Translations under genes and position numbers: made by a program
Shown here: piece after piece, positions 1-5,112 of the stretch
How positions within the stretch are numbered: the first letter of the stretch is position 1
Layout of the letters: each line of letters begins with the position of its first letter
Notes under the pieces: model-generated
Seen by the model: only the letters and a program-made list of their open reading frames with translations
Databases searched by the model: none
What the model was told of the DNA's origin: nothing
NCBI GenBank assembly: GCA_002405555.1
Contig: DHMA01000133.1
Span: 3,825 to 10,978 of the forward strand
DNA length: 7,154 bases
Origin: Opitutia bacterium UBA4654
Lineage (GTDB): Bacteria > Verrucomicrobiota > Verrucomicrobiia > Opitutales > Intestinicryptomonadaceae
Direction: 5' to 3'

Positions 1-149
1 CCGCCGCACTCCTGCAAAATCGTTATGCTTGCGGGGTTGCTCTTGCCGCCGACGGTCGTCGCAACGTCGTAGCCCGCGCCGATTCTGCGGCACTGCGGGT
101 CGAAAAAGTCCGCCCAGTTTTCGGGCAAAAGTTGCGAAACGCGAATCAT
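1..149 (-). CDS. Phage terminase large subunit, nuclease part (N-terminal fragment)
   Basis: This ORF begins at ATG 149 and runs leftward out of the window, so only 49 codons are visible. It would supply the RNase H-like nuclease that cuts phage DNA during packaging. The motif GAGYDVATTVGGKSNPASI (residues 24-42) resembles the first strand of the terminase nuclease fold, and Asp28 would be the first metal-binding aspartate. The region before it, with WADFFDPQCRR, resembles the linker that normally joins ATPase and nuclease in one Mu gp28-type protein. Here it opens a new reading frame that overlaps the end of the ATPase ORF in an ATGA junction. A GAGGAGG Shine-Dalgarno lies 7 nt upstream of the ATG, so independent, coupled initiation is likely. 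The C-terminal remainder and the other acidic residues are outside the window, so the assignment rests on one motif plus position. Confidence 0.62.
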   Translation of the reverse strand, partial: MIRVSQLLPENWADFFDPQCRRIGAGYDVATTVGGKSNPASITILQECG

Positions 150-1066
150 AAAACGACCTCCTCGAAAACGGCGCGTTCGGCGCATTCGCCGTCGCCCAGA
201 TTCTGCGCCCGCCGAACGTCGGCAAGGAGCACGGCGGCGGTGCCTCCCGCGATGAACTTCACGCCGTGGTTGCGGTCCCACGCGGTTTTGTCGAACGCAA
301 GCTCGCGGGCTGTTTCGGCGGAAATTATCTCGCGCGTGCGCGGGTGGAAATAATGCACGCCCGCCGCCTCGCCGTCCCGCGCGTCCACGCGGTGCGCGTC
401 CATACCGCACGGGGCGACATACCAGTTGCCGCGCGGGTTTACCTCCCAAAGCCTTTCGGGAGGCAGAAACATTTCGTAGGTCGGGTGCTTTTCGTCGGGC
501 GGCGGAGTGGTCGCCATTCGCAGGTCGAATTCGGGGTGCGAGTCCATTATCGGAAGCACGGCCTCGTACACGTCGCGGAAGTTTTCGATGCGCCCGATTT
601 CGTCCATAAAAATGTCGCCCGTCCAGCCGACGGCCGTATTCGGGTTGGGCGCAATCACGCGCGTTCGCGAAACCACCCCGCGCGAGTGGTAGATTTTCGC
701 TTCGAGCTTGTTGTGCTCGAAAATGTCGGCGATTGCGTCGATGTCGAGCAGCTCGCCGCCGTCGTCGTCGGCGGTCGTCGAAAGTTTGAGGTTTTGCGCG
801 TCGCAAAGCTCGCGGTATTTTCGGAGAGCCTCCGCCCAGATTTGCGCCTCTTTCAAAAGCAGTTCGCCGCCGATGTTTACGCTTGCCGAAACCATCGTGA
901 TGAGCCTGTTCTTGTGGCGCATCATACGCATCAGGGCGCAGTGCGCGAGCGTGTACGACTTCCCCGTCTGCCTGCGCCAAAGCATAAAAAGCTGGCGCAG
1001 CTTCGAGCGCACGACCTCCTCCTGATACGGGCGGAAATTGAAAAGCGGCTGTCTATCTTGCGGCAT
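146..1066 (-). CDS. Phage terminase large subunit, ATPase part (Mu gp28-like)
   Basis: This 306-residue protein is the packaging motor ATPase that would drive DNA into the prohead at the portal. A Walker A motif, RRQTGKS, spans residues 31-37 (Lys36 binds phosphate). A Walker B motif, DIFMDEIGRI, spans 151-160 with Asp155-Glu156 as magnesium and catalytic residues. ATTPPP at 185-190 fits the coupling motif III. Mu gp28-type terminases are about 500-550 residues, with ATPase and nuclease joined. This ORF stops after the ATPase and a short linker, and the nuclease motif appears in the next ORF, in the -1 frame. ATG 1066 overlaps the end of the gp27-like gene by 14 nt. GGAG directly abuts the ATG, too close to be an ideal ribosome site, so coupling to upstream translation is likely. 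The ATPase assignment is firm; the Mu-type assignment comes from context. Confidence 0.85.
   Translation of the reverse strand: MPQDRQPLFNFRPYQEEVVRSKLRQLFMLWRRQTGKSYTLAHCALMRMMRHKNRLITMVSASVNIGGELLLKEAQIWAEALRKYRELCDAQNLKLSTTADDDGGELLDIDAIADIFEHNKLEAKIYHSRGVVSRTRVIAPNPNTAVGWTGDIFMDEIGRIENFRDVYEAVLPIMDSHPEFDLRMATTPPPDEKHPTYEMFLPPERLWEVNPRGNWYVAPCGMDAHRVDARDGEAAGVHYFHPRTREIISAETARELAFDKTAWDRNHGVKFIAGGTAAVLLADVRRAQNLGDGECAERAVFEEVVL
157..163 (-). promoter_or_regulatory. Strong ribosome binding site for the terminase nuclease ORF
   Basis: GAGGAGG is read on the minus strand inside the last codons of the ATPase ORF, 7 nt before ATG 149. It is the strongest Shine-Dalgarno sequence I see in the leftward operon. 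It argues that the nuclease half is made by its own initiation and is not the debris of a frameshift. Confidence 0.7.
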
Positions 1067-1688
1067 CTCCGTACATCAGTTCGAGCAGTTTTTCCATCTT
1101 GACGTTTTTGTCTTCGGAGGAGAGCGCGATTTGCTTTGCCTGTTCGTCGGCAACCCACTTGATGAAAAGCTCTACCGTATCGCGGCGGAACTTCTGGCGT
1201 TCGAGTTCGAGCTTTTCGGCGGCGTGTTTGAGGCGCACGTTTTCGTTGCGCAGTTTCTGCGCGGCAAGCTCGCCGTTTTGCAGCTGCGCGACGGCGCGGG
1301 TAAGCGCGGCGAGCTTTTCGGGCTCGTCCACCGAAATCTGCAAGTCGTCGGCGATTTCGAGGATTTTGCCCGCGATTATCGCGGCGCTGCCGCCCGCCAA
1401 ATTCACGCCCCTGCGCGAAACGTCCGCCGCCCACATCGAAAGCTCTTTGAGGTTCTGGATTTTCTCTCGGCGCGAAAGCCACTTTGCGTATTCGCCACCC
1501 TTCCACTCCGACAAATTCTGCGGGGTAATCGGCGAGCCGTCGAACTGCTCGGATACGAGCCTGACGGCTTCGGGTCGCGCGTTCAGCCACGGCAGAATCG
1601 TCGCCGATGTTTCGCCGTTGTGGAGCCGGACGCAGATTTCGTTCCGCAGTTCGGCGGGCAGGCGCGAGATTTTTCCGAAGTTCGCCAT
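1053..1688 (-). CDS. DUF3486/Mu gp27-like protein, probable terminase small subunit
   Basis: This 211-residue protein lies directly upstream of the large terminase and overlaps it by 14 nt. That is where Mu-like phages carry the DUF3486 (gp27) gene, thought to recognise DNA for packaging. The N-terminus, KISRLPAELRNEICVRL then ATILPWLN and ITPQNLSEWK (residues 6-62), matches the style of that family: an LP-E-R opening helix followed by an HTH. Residues 66-115 are helical. Residues 120-165 form a charged coiled coil (RNENVRLKHAAEKLELERQK), suited to oligomerisation. The C-terminal tail is basic and acidic mixed. ATG 1688 is preceded by the stop of the small overlapping ORF with only 3 nt between. 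No Shine-Dalgarno is evident. Family assignment is by motif style and gene order only. Confidence 0.65.
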   Translation of the reverse strand: MANFGKISRLPAELRNEICVRLHNGETSATILPWLNARPEAVRLVSEQFDGSPITPQNLSEWKGGEYAKWLSRREKIQNLKELSMWAADVSRRGVNLAGGSAAIIAGKILEIADDLQISVDEPEKLAALTRAVAQLQNGELAAQKLRNENVRLKHAAEKLELERQKFRRDTVELFIKWVADEQAKQIALSSEDKNVKMEKLLELMYGDAAR

Positions 1689-1691
1689 TTG

Positions 1692-1877
1692 CTATTTTTC
1701 GCGGGAAAGTTCGTCGAAGTAGAGTTTTTCCAGCCGCTCGTATTCTGCGGCGGAGTACCAAGTTTCGTCGCGCTGGGCGGTGTAGACCGAGCCGTCAAGC
1801 GTCGGAATTTCGGTCTTTGCCGCAATGCGCAAGACCGAGCTTTGATAGATATTCGAGTTCGCGGCGGCGTCGTGCAA
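1692..1877 (-). CDS. Small phage protein, non-ATG start, overlaps the upstream gene
   Basis: A short ORF ends in TAG 3 nt before the gp27-like start. Its C-terminal part, TLDGSVYTAQRDETWYSAAE then YERLEKLYFDELSREK, looks like real protein: acidic, aromatic-rich and amphipathic. No in-frame ATG lies near the point where the sequence becomes protein-like. The upstream ATG at 2099 only adds a shadow of the neighbouring gene (Arg/Ser/Pro-rich). Candidate starts are TTG 1877 (61 residues, used here) or TTG 1832 (46 residues), and neither has a clear Shine-Dalgarno. Both lie inside the last part of the 1795-2106 gene, in the +1 frame relative to it. It could therefore also be the extension of that gene by a +1 frameshift. 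I do not recognise its function. Confidence 0.5.
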   Translation of the reverse strand: MHDAAANSNIYQSSVLRIAAKTEIPTLDGSVYTAQRDETWYSAAEYERLEKLYFDELSREK

Positions 1878-2106
1878 GGCGCACGCGCAGCCCGTCGCAA
1901 ACGTCGTTGTAAAAATCGGCAACAACAACGCTGTCGGTATTTTTGATTTTCGTGCGGTACGACCTGATTTCATCTTCGAGTTTTTCGCAGTCGGTTTGCA
2001 GCTTGCGGCGGCGCTCGGGCGTTGCGCTGAAAATCTTGTATTTGAAGTACCACGCGGCGGCTTCCGCCGCCCGTCCGAAAGCCTCCGCAAACGCCGCAAT
2101 TTGCAT
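1795..2106 (-). CDS. Small helical charged phage protein of unknown function
   Basis: This 103-residue protein has an alanine- and aromatic-rich N-terminal helix (AFAEAFGRAAEAAAWYFKYK, residues 4-23). A coiled-coil-like stretch follows (RRRKLQTDCEKLEDEIRSY, about 32-50), and then a very basic helix (RVRLARRRRELEYLSKL, about 73-89). It has no signal peptide or membrane segment. ATG 2106 lies 4 nt after the stop of the lipoprotein gene, so it belongs to the packaging operon. The end is uncertain: the protein-like signal switches to the +1 frame around 1830-1800, so the last 10-15 residues may not be the biological C-terminus. I do not recognise the family. Position suggests an accessory head or lysis protein, without direct support. 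Confidence 0.6.
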   Translation of the reverse strand: MQIAAFAEAFGRAAEAAAWYFKYKIFSATPERRRKLQTDCEKLEDEIRSYRTKIKNTDSVVVADFYNDVCDGLRVRLARRRRELEYLSKLGLAHCGKDRNSDA

Positions 2107-2110
2107 AGCG

Positions 2111-2347
2111 TTAGGCGTCCGATTCCTCCGCGCCGTCGTCCGCGCCGCGCGTGTGCGGGTCGGTGTCGGAAGAGCCGTCGGGAGCGTTGTAGGTTTCCCT
2201 AATCTGCCTTGCGTTTTCGATTACCTTTGCGGTCGCGTCGGTCGCGGTTTTGTCTGTGGCGGTGCCGTTGACGTACGCCATCGTGCAGCTGCCTATCGTC
2301 GTGAGAATGCCGAGCGAAAGAAGCCCGATTGTAAGCCATTTTTTCAT
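2111..2347 (-). CDS. Short phage lipoprotein, possible outer spanin
   Basis: This small exported lipoprotein opens with MKKWLTIGLLSLGILTTIGSC: a basic n-region, a hydrophobic core and a lipobox-like IGSC whose cysteine would be acylated after signal peptidase II cleavage. The mature part is about 58 residues, polar and acidic, with many Thr/Asp and no predicted fold. ATG 2347 (78 residues) is preferred over ATG 2353 because AAGGA lies 6 nt before 2347 but abuts 2353. It sits between the winged-helix gene and a small helical gene in the packaging operon. Mu-like phages carry lysis genes, including a small Rz1-type lipoprotein, just before this point, so an o-spanin is possible. No inner-membrane spanin partner or lysozyme gene is visible here, and the tail is not proline-rich as in many Rz1 proteins. 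Confidence 0.7.
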   Translation of the reverse strand: MKKWLTIGLLSLGILTTIGSCTMAYVNGTATDKTATDATAKVIENARQIRETYNAPDGSSDTDPHTRGADDGAEESDA

Positions 2348-2378
2348 TTTCATTCCTTTTGTTTTTTTGCGTTTCGAT

Positions 2379-2654
2379 TCACAGCCCGAACTTGCGCTCT
2401 ATATAAAGAGTGCCCTGCGGGGCGATTTGGTAGTAGGAAATTCCGCCGAGCGCGTCGGTGTCGCGCCTGACATACGAAAGCCCGACAAGAAATTCGAGCG
2501 CATCGGAAACGTCCGCCTGCGAATATTCGGGGTTCTCCCGCGAAAGCTTGCAAGTTATTGTCTCGACCGACTGCGCCACGCGCGGACGCGCCGCAAGGTA
2601 TTCGAGCACGTCGGTTCTGCACTGCTGGTTTTCTTTTGCCTGTTCGGGGTTCAT
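2379..2654 (-). CDS. Winged-helix phage protein (Mu gp26-like position)
   Basis: This 91-residue protein has a compact winged-helix look. CRTDVLEYLAARPRVAQSVE (about 12-31) forms helix 1 and a turn, ADVSDALEFLVGLSYVRRDT (about 47-66) the recognition helix region, and GGISYYQIAPQGTLYIERKF (about 70-89) the beta wing and last helix. Mu-like phages commonly have a small winged-helix protein of about 90-100 residues between the DUF2730 and DUF3486 genes, and this gene fits by size, order and fold. ATG 2654 overlaps the previous stop in an ATGA junction, so it is translationally coupled; a weak AGG lies 7-8 nt upstream. The longer open frame to 3131 is a shadow of the DUF2730-like gene. Its role in packaging or regulation is not known. 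Confidence 0.7.
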   Translation of the reverse strand: MNPEQAKENQQCRTDVLEYLAARPRVAQSVETITCKLSRENPEYSQADVSDALEFLVGLSYVRRDTDALGGISYYQIAPQGTLYIERKFGL

Positions 2655-3034
2655 TTCAAAGCCTGTTTTTGCGGGGCGTCTATCTTGCCCTCGATTCGCC
2701 CGATTGCCTTGTTGAGGTCTTGCAGCTCGCGGTTGACGCCGTCGGAAAGGCGGCGGAGCTCGTCGAAAATCGCCTGATTGGATTTTGCGGTGTAGGCGCG
2801 TTGCGATTTTATGTCGGAGTCGATGCGCTTGAAGTCGTCGCGGCAGTCGGAGGCGAGCTTTTCGAACTCGGTGCGGCGAACGTAGTCGCGGCGGAGTGTT
2901 TCGTCGATGGACGGCTTGCGTCGGCAGGCGTTTACGATGTAGAATACACCGCCGACAATCTGGATAATTATGCTTGCGCAGAGGACGAAAACGCCAATCT
3001 GCAACGCGCTCGGGGAGACTTCTACGACATCCAT
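2651..3034 (-). CDS. DUF2730/Mu gp25-like membrane coiled-coil protein
   Basis: This 127-residue protein has one N-terminal membrane segment (ALQIGVFVLCASIIIQIVGG, about 10-29). A basic stop (ACRRKP) follows, then a long charged helical region. DYVRRTEFEKLASDCRDDFK, then FDELRRLSDGVNRELQDLNK and IGRIEGKID, give a continuous coiled-coil pattern. That architecture, size and place at the head of the packaging block match the DUF2730 proteins of Mu-like phages, whose role is not established. ATG 3034 is chosen because the membrane helix follows directly; the open frame continues to 3136 but that extension lies inside the terminator hairpin. The upstream Shine-Dalgarno is weak (GAAAG). It is the first gene of the leftward operon and overlaps the next gene by 4 nt. 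Confidence 0.7.
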   Translation of the reverse strand: MDVVEVSPSALQIGVFVLCASIIIQIVGGVFYIVNACRRKPSIDETLRRDYVRRTEFEKLASDCRDDFKRIDSDIKSQRAYTAKSNQAIFDELRRLSDGVNRELQDLNKAIGRIEGKIDAPQKQALK

Positions 3035-3094
3035 TTTTGCTTTCGGGATTTTTTTTGCGCGCGCGACACCTTGCCCCGCGCATTTTTGAAAGCC

Positions 3095-3100
3095 AGTATA
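3095..3100 (-). promoter_or_regulatory. Candidate -10 element of the leftward packaging operon
   Basis: On the minus strand TATACT (one mismatch to TATAAT) lies about 60 nt before the first packaging gene and just downstream of the terminator of the repressor operon. The position 17 nt upstream, where a -35 should be, is GC-rich terminator stem with no TTGACA-like sequence. That is what a middle or late phage promoter needing an activator (Mor/C type in Mu) would look like. No activator gene or binding site is identified here, so this is an inference. Confidence 0.4.
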
Positions 3101-3101
3101 T

Positions 3102-3134
3102 AAAAACAAAAAACGCCGCGCGAATCCGCACGGC
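3102..3134 (-). terminator. Intrinsic terminator of the repressor operon (leftward)
   Basis: Read on the minus strand, GCCGTGCG, loop GATT, then CGCGCGGC form an 8-bp stem with one G-U pair. The T-rich tract GTTTTTTGTTTTT follows at once. It lies about 40 nt after the stop of the 298-residue tail-anchored protein. It would end the repressor transcript and insulate the packaging operon. The plus strand has no T tract on the other side, so it acts leftward only. Confidence 0.85.
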
Positions 3135-3173
3135 AATTACGGCAAAAATCGGAAGATTAAAACGCGGGAAGTT

Positions 3174-4070
3174 TTACAGAAATTTTACGGCGGCGGGAAT
3201 CAGACACAATATGATAACGAATACCCAACAACCAATCGGCAGTCCGTTCTGCTTGCGCTCCTCTTCGGTTTCGGTCGGTATATCGTCAATATTGTGTGAT
3301 GCGTCGGAGTTGGACGCAAAACTTAATTGAAGTGTTGAAATCCTTCTGATATGGGAGTCTTCAAGGTCGAAATTGTAATCATAATTGTACATAACTTTCC
3401 CGATTGGAATTCGTTTTCTTTTTGCATTGATTTCTGATTTCGACCTAACGCCAATTCCCTTTTGGTAAAGAACAATGTCCCAACCTTCTTTTAGTGCGCA
3501 GTCTTGCAAGGCAATAACCTTTTCTTCCTCCTTTTTTCGCCTAAACCATACAATTAGTTTATCGTATGCGGGATTGTGTATGCTTTCGATTTCGCTTTGC
3601 GGAAAATTCCATTGTATTTGACGGAAATACGCTTCATAAAACCCGTCTTTTCTCGATACTTCTACTTGTGTGAGGCAGGCGTCTATGTATTTTTCCTGGG
3701 GTATGATTTTTTCGAGCGCTAATTTGCGGTAAGTGTCGGTTATTTGCTCTAAGGCGTTGAACATTTGCAATACCGAATGCGATTCCCGAAGCGATAAAAA
3801 CGCTATGTCGTTAATTTTATCTGCAATTATAAGATTTTTTTGGTGTTTCCCAACGGTAAAAAGACTTGCAATACTTGCAAGAAAATTCGCTTTTAATGTC
3901 GGATTTGTTATTTCCGAAACGGATTGCGAAGTGATGTCATAGCCGAAATCTTCAAAATTAAAATGGAAATAAAATTTGCCGTCGCGGTGGTGGAATACTC
4001 TATTGATTGTGTCTTTTTCCGATTGTGTAAATCCACTGCTTTCGGGAATTATTTTTTCCAAAGCATCCAT
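3174..4070 (-). CDS. Tail-anchored protein of unknown function, co-transcribed with the repressor
   Basis: This 298-residue protein is not recognised as any family. It is mostly soluble and alpha/beta-like. Residues 1-60 are rich in aromatics (RDGKFYFHFNFEDFGY), the middle is helical, and YDKLIVWFRRKKEEEKVIAL (about 168-187) is a strand followed by a basic-acidic helix. A polar, acidic linker precedes a single C-terminal hydrophobic helix, GCWVFVIILCLIPAAVKFL (280-298). This predicts a cytoplasmic domain anchored by its tail in the inner membrane. ATG 4070 lies 2 nt after the repressor stop, with GAGGG as Shine-Dalgarno inside the repressor's last codons, so the two are translated together. 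Its base composition is much more AT-rich than the flanking phage genes (30 and 38 percent GC in two 60-base lines counted). A lysogenic-conversion, superinfection-exclusion or defence role is plausible from context, but no motif shows it. Confidence 0.8.
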   Translation of the reverse strand: MDALEKIIPESSGFTQSEKDTINRVFHHRDGKFYFHFNFEDFGYDITSQSVSEITNPTLKANFLASIASLFTVGKHQKNLIIADKINDIAFLSLRESHSVLQMFNALEQITDTYRKLALEKIIPQEKYIDACLTQVEVSRKDGFYEAYFRQIQWNFPQSEIESIHNPAYDKLIVWFRRKKEEEKVIALQDCALKEGWDIVLYQKGIGVRSKSEINAKRKRIPIGKVMYNYDYNFDLEDSHIRRISTLQLSFASNSDASHNIDDIPTETEEERKQNGLPIGCWVFVIILCLIPAAVKFL

Positions 4071-4072
4071 TG

Positions 4073-4462
4073 CTACCCTCTTATTTCTTTTTCAATCCTT
4101 CGGGCGAGTTCACCCGCAAAAATGCTCAAATTGTGAAGATGCCAACATTTTCTTATGGAATCTGCATTTTGTAGACTGTTGTAAGATGACGTTATTTCTT
4201 CGAGCAACTGGGAATCTGTCATCTTCTCGCTATATCCTTTTGTTCCTGCGTCTATGGTTTCTTGGATAACACGCGAAGCGTCTTTGTACACTTCATTGTA
4301 CATTATGTTTATTTTTGTTTCCATTTTTGCTGAGGCTTTCTTTATTCCGTTTTCGATACAAGACAGATAACTCCTTGTAATCCCCAGCTCGTTTGCCAAT
4401 TTTTCTTGGTTTAGATTCCGTTGCGCCCGAATATATCGCAATTTGTCGGCTATTGTTTCCAT
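4073..4462 (-). CDS. XRE-family transcriptional repressor (phage lysogeny repressor candidate)
   Basis: This 129-residue DNA-binding protein has a classic N-terminal HTH_3 domain. ADKLRYIRAQRNLNQEKLAN opens it, ELGITRSYLSCIENGIKKAS carries the second and recognition helices, and together they span about residues 5-44. The rest is helical and charged, likely for dimerisation, with no peptidase motif, so RecA-triggered self-cleavage of the LexA/CI type is unlikely. It faces the Ner-like gene across an AT-rich 78-bp gap, the position of Mu repressor c, though it is shorter than Mu Repc (about 196 residues) and of a different HTH type. No Shine-Dalgarno precedes ATG 4462. It is AT-rich like its downstream partner. 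Likely role: shut off the rightward early promoter in the lysogen. It could instead regulate only its own cassette. Confidence 0.8.
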   Translation of the reverse strand: METIADKLRYIRAQRNLNQEKLANELGITRSYLSCIENGIKKASAKMETKINIMYNEVYKDASRVIQETIDAGTKGYSEKMTDSQLLEEITSSYNSLQNADSIRKCWHLHNLSIFAGELARRIEKEIRG

Positions 4463-4540
4463 TGTGTTAAATATTTTTAAAATATATGTTGACTTTTGTT
4501 AACTGTGTGTATCTAATCAGGCTCATTCTTGGAAAACAAT
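4463..4540. promoter_or_regulatory. Divergent control region with GTTAA-type operator half sites
   Basis: This AT-rich gap separates the leftward repressor operon from the rightward early operon. It holds GTTAA (4466-4470), GTTGAC (4488-4493) and GTTAAC (4498-4503). The last two lie in direct orientation one helical turn apart and overlap the -35 and spacer of the early promoter. GTTAAC is itself a palindrome. These are candidate operator half sites for the XRE or Ner-like protein. A leftward promoter must also lie here, but the possible -35 TTAACA and A/T-rich -10 options on the minus strand are too vague to place. Confidence 0.5.
4489..4517 (+). promoter_or_regulatory. Early rightward sigma-70 promoter
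   Basis: TTGACT (4489-4494) and TCTAAT (4512-4517) are separated by 17 bp, each one base from consensus. Transcription would start near 4524-4526, about 16 nt before the Ner-like ATG, giving a very short leader. The early operon (Ner-like, HTH, ParB-like, transposase) follows with small gaps, so this is likely its main promoter. Confidence 0.7.
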
Positions 4541-4729
4541 ATGTCAACAAAAACGAACAAATCAAGCCCCGATTTACGCTTTAAACTACACAATTACGGA
4601 TACTCCGTAATCGGATGGAGCCGCGCAAATGGATACTCAAAAGCAACGGTACACAGGGCACTTTCGGGAAAACATATGGGAAAGCGCGCGCGTGAAATCC
4701 GCGCCAAAGTCCAAAGCTTGAAAGGGTAA
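4541..4729 (+). CDS. Ner-like HTH regulator
   Basis: This 62-residue basic DNA-binding protein is the first gene of the rightward operon. SPDLRFKLHNYGYSVIGWSR then ANGYSKATVHRALSGKHMGK forms a small HTH with the pattern of Mu Ner: a short first helix, 'GYS' turns, a recognition helix ending in AL, and a trailing basic helix. Ner (75 residues) represses both the early and repressor promoters during lytic growth, and size and position agree with that role. ATG 4541 is preferred over an in-frame TTG at 4529 because GGA lies 7 nt upstream of it and TTG 4529 would sit almost at the predicted transcript start. The stop lies 3 nt before the next ATG. It is AT-richer at its 5' end, like the adjacent repressor cassette. 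Confidence 0.72.
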   Translation: MSTKTNKSSPDLRFKLHNYGYSVIGWSRANGYSKATVHRALSGKHMGKRAREIRAKVQSLKG

Positions 4730-4732
4730 AAA

Positions 4733-5107
4733 ATGAACGGATTCGGAAACTTTCTGAAAGAACTTCGCGCTTCGTCCGAGTTTGCCGGCGACTCAGGCGC
4801 GAAAAAACTCGCGGAAATACTCGGTTGTTCGCGGGCTACGATATACAACTGGGAACGTCGCAAGAGCCCCCCAACTATGCTCAACCGCGAGCTTTTCTGC
4901 AAGGCATTTAATCTTGAAGATTGCAAACTTGAACCGTCGAATTTTACGGGGGCGGATTCCGCGCTTTTGTTTTTGCGCGGGGCAATCAACGCGCGGCTCG
5001 TTGCCGCGCTCTCCGACTACGCCGACCAAAGCGGCGACTCCGACGCAAAAGAGGCGGCAAAATTCGTCGCCCTCGTTTTCGCCAAAATTTCAACCTCCAA
5101 TCGATAA
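4733..5107 (+). CDS. HTH DNA-binding protein of the early operon
   Basis: This 124-residue protein has an N-terminal HTH. AKKLAEILGCSRATIYNWER (residues 23-42) is a clear helix-turn-helix with a recognition helix ending in NWE, followed by RRKSPPTMLNRELFCKAFNL, the usual end of a Cro/CI-like DNA-binding fold. The C-terminal half, rich in Ala/Leu, contains ALLFLRGAINARLVAALSDY then AKEAAKFVALVF, probably for oligomerisation. ATG 4733 follows the Ner-like stop by 3 nt and uses AAAGGG at the end of that gene as Shine-Dalgarno. It could be a second early regulator or a transposition accessory protein. It resembles general XRE-type proteins too broadly to name. Confidence 0.7.
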   Translation: MNGFGNFLKELRASSEFAGDSGAKKLAEILGCSRATIYNWERRKSPPTMLNRELFCKAFNLEDCKLEPSNFTGADSALLFLRGAINARLVAALSDYADQSGDSDAKEAAKFVALVFAKISTSNR

Positions 5108-5112
5108 AAAAT

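Noticed and set aside
747..783. Short GTC/GCC-rich, repeat-like stretch
   Set aside because: It encodes an acidic loop (ADDDGGELLD) of the terminase ATPase and reflects GC-rich codon use. No true repeat unit.
931..1761. A 276-residue minus-strand ORF overlapping the gp27-like gene
   Set aside because: It is extremely Arg/Ala-rich, a typical out-of-frame shadow in GC-rich DNA, and it covers the intact gp27-like gene.
266..1946. Long plus-strand open frames (266-1102 and 1038-1946) opposite the terminase genes
   Set aside because: Their translations are rich in Arg, Val, His and Phe with no domain pattern, and they are the mirror of high-GC minus-strand genes with clear Walker motifs and coiled coils.
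2655..3131. N-terminal extension of the winged-helix ORF up to ATG 3131
   Set aside because: The extension is an Arg-rich shadow of the DUF2730-like gene. The ATGA overlap at 2651-2654 gives a natural start.
3035..3136. Longer start (3136) for the DUF2730-like protein
   Set aside because: That start lies in the terminator hairpin and upstream of the likely promoter. The membrane helix follows naturally from ATG 3034.
4594..4989. Minus-strand ORF opposite the Ner-like and HTH genes
   Set aside because: No motif, and it lies opposite two adjacent genes that each have a good helix-turn-helix pattern.
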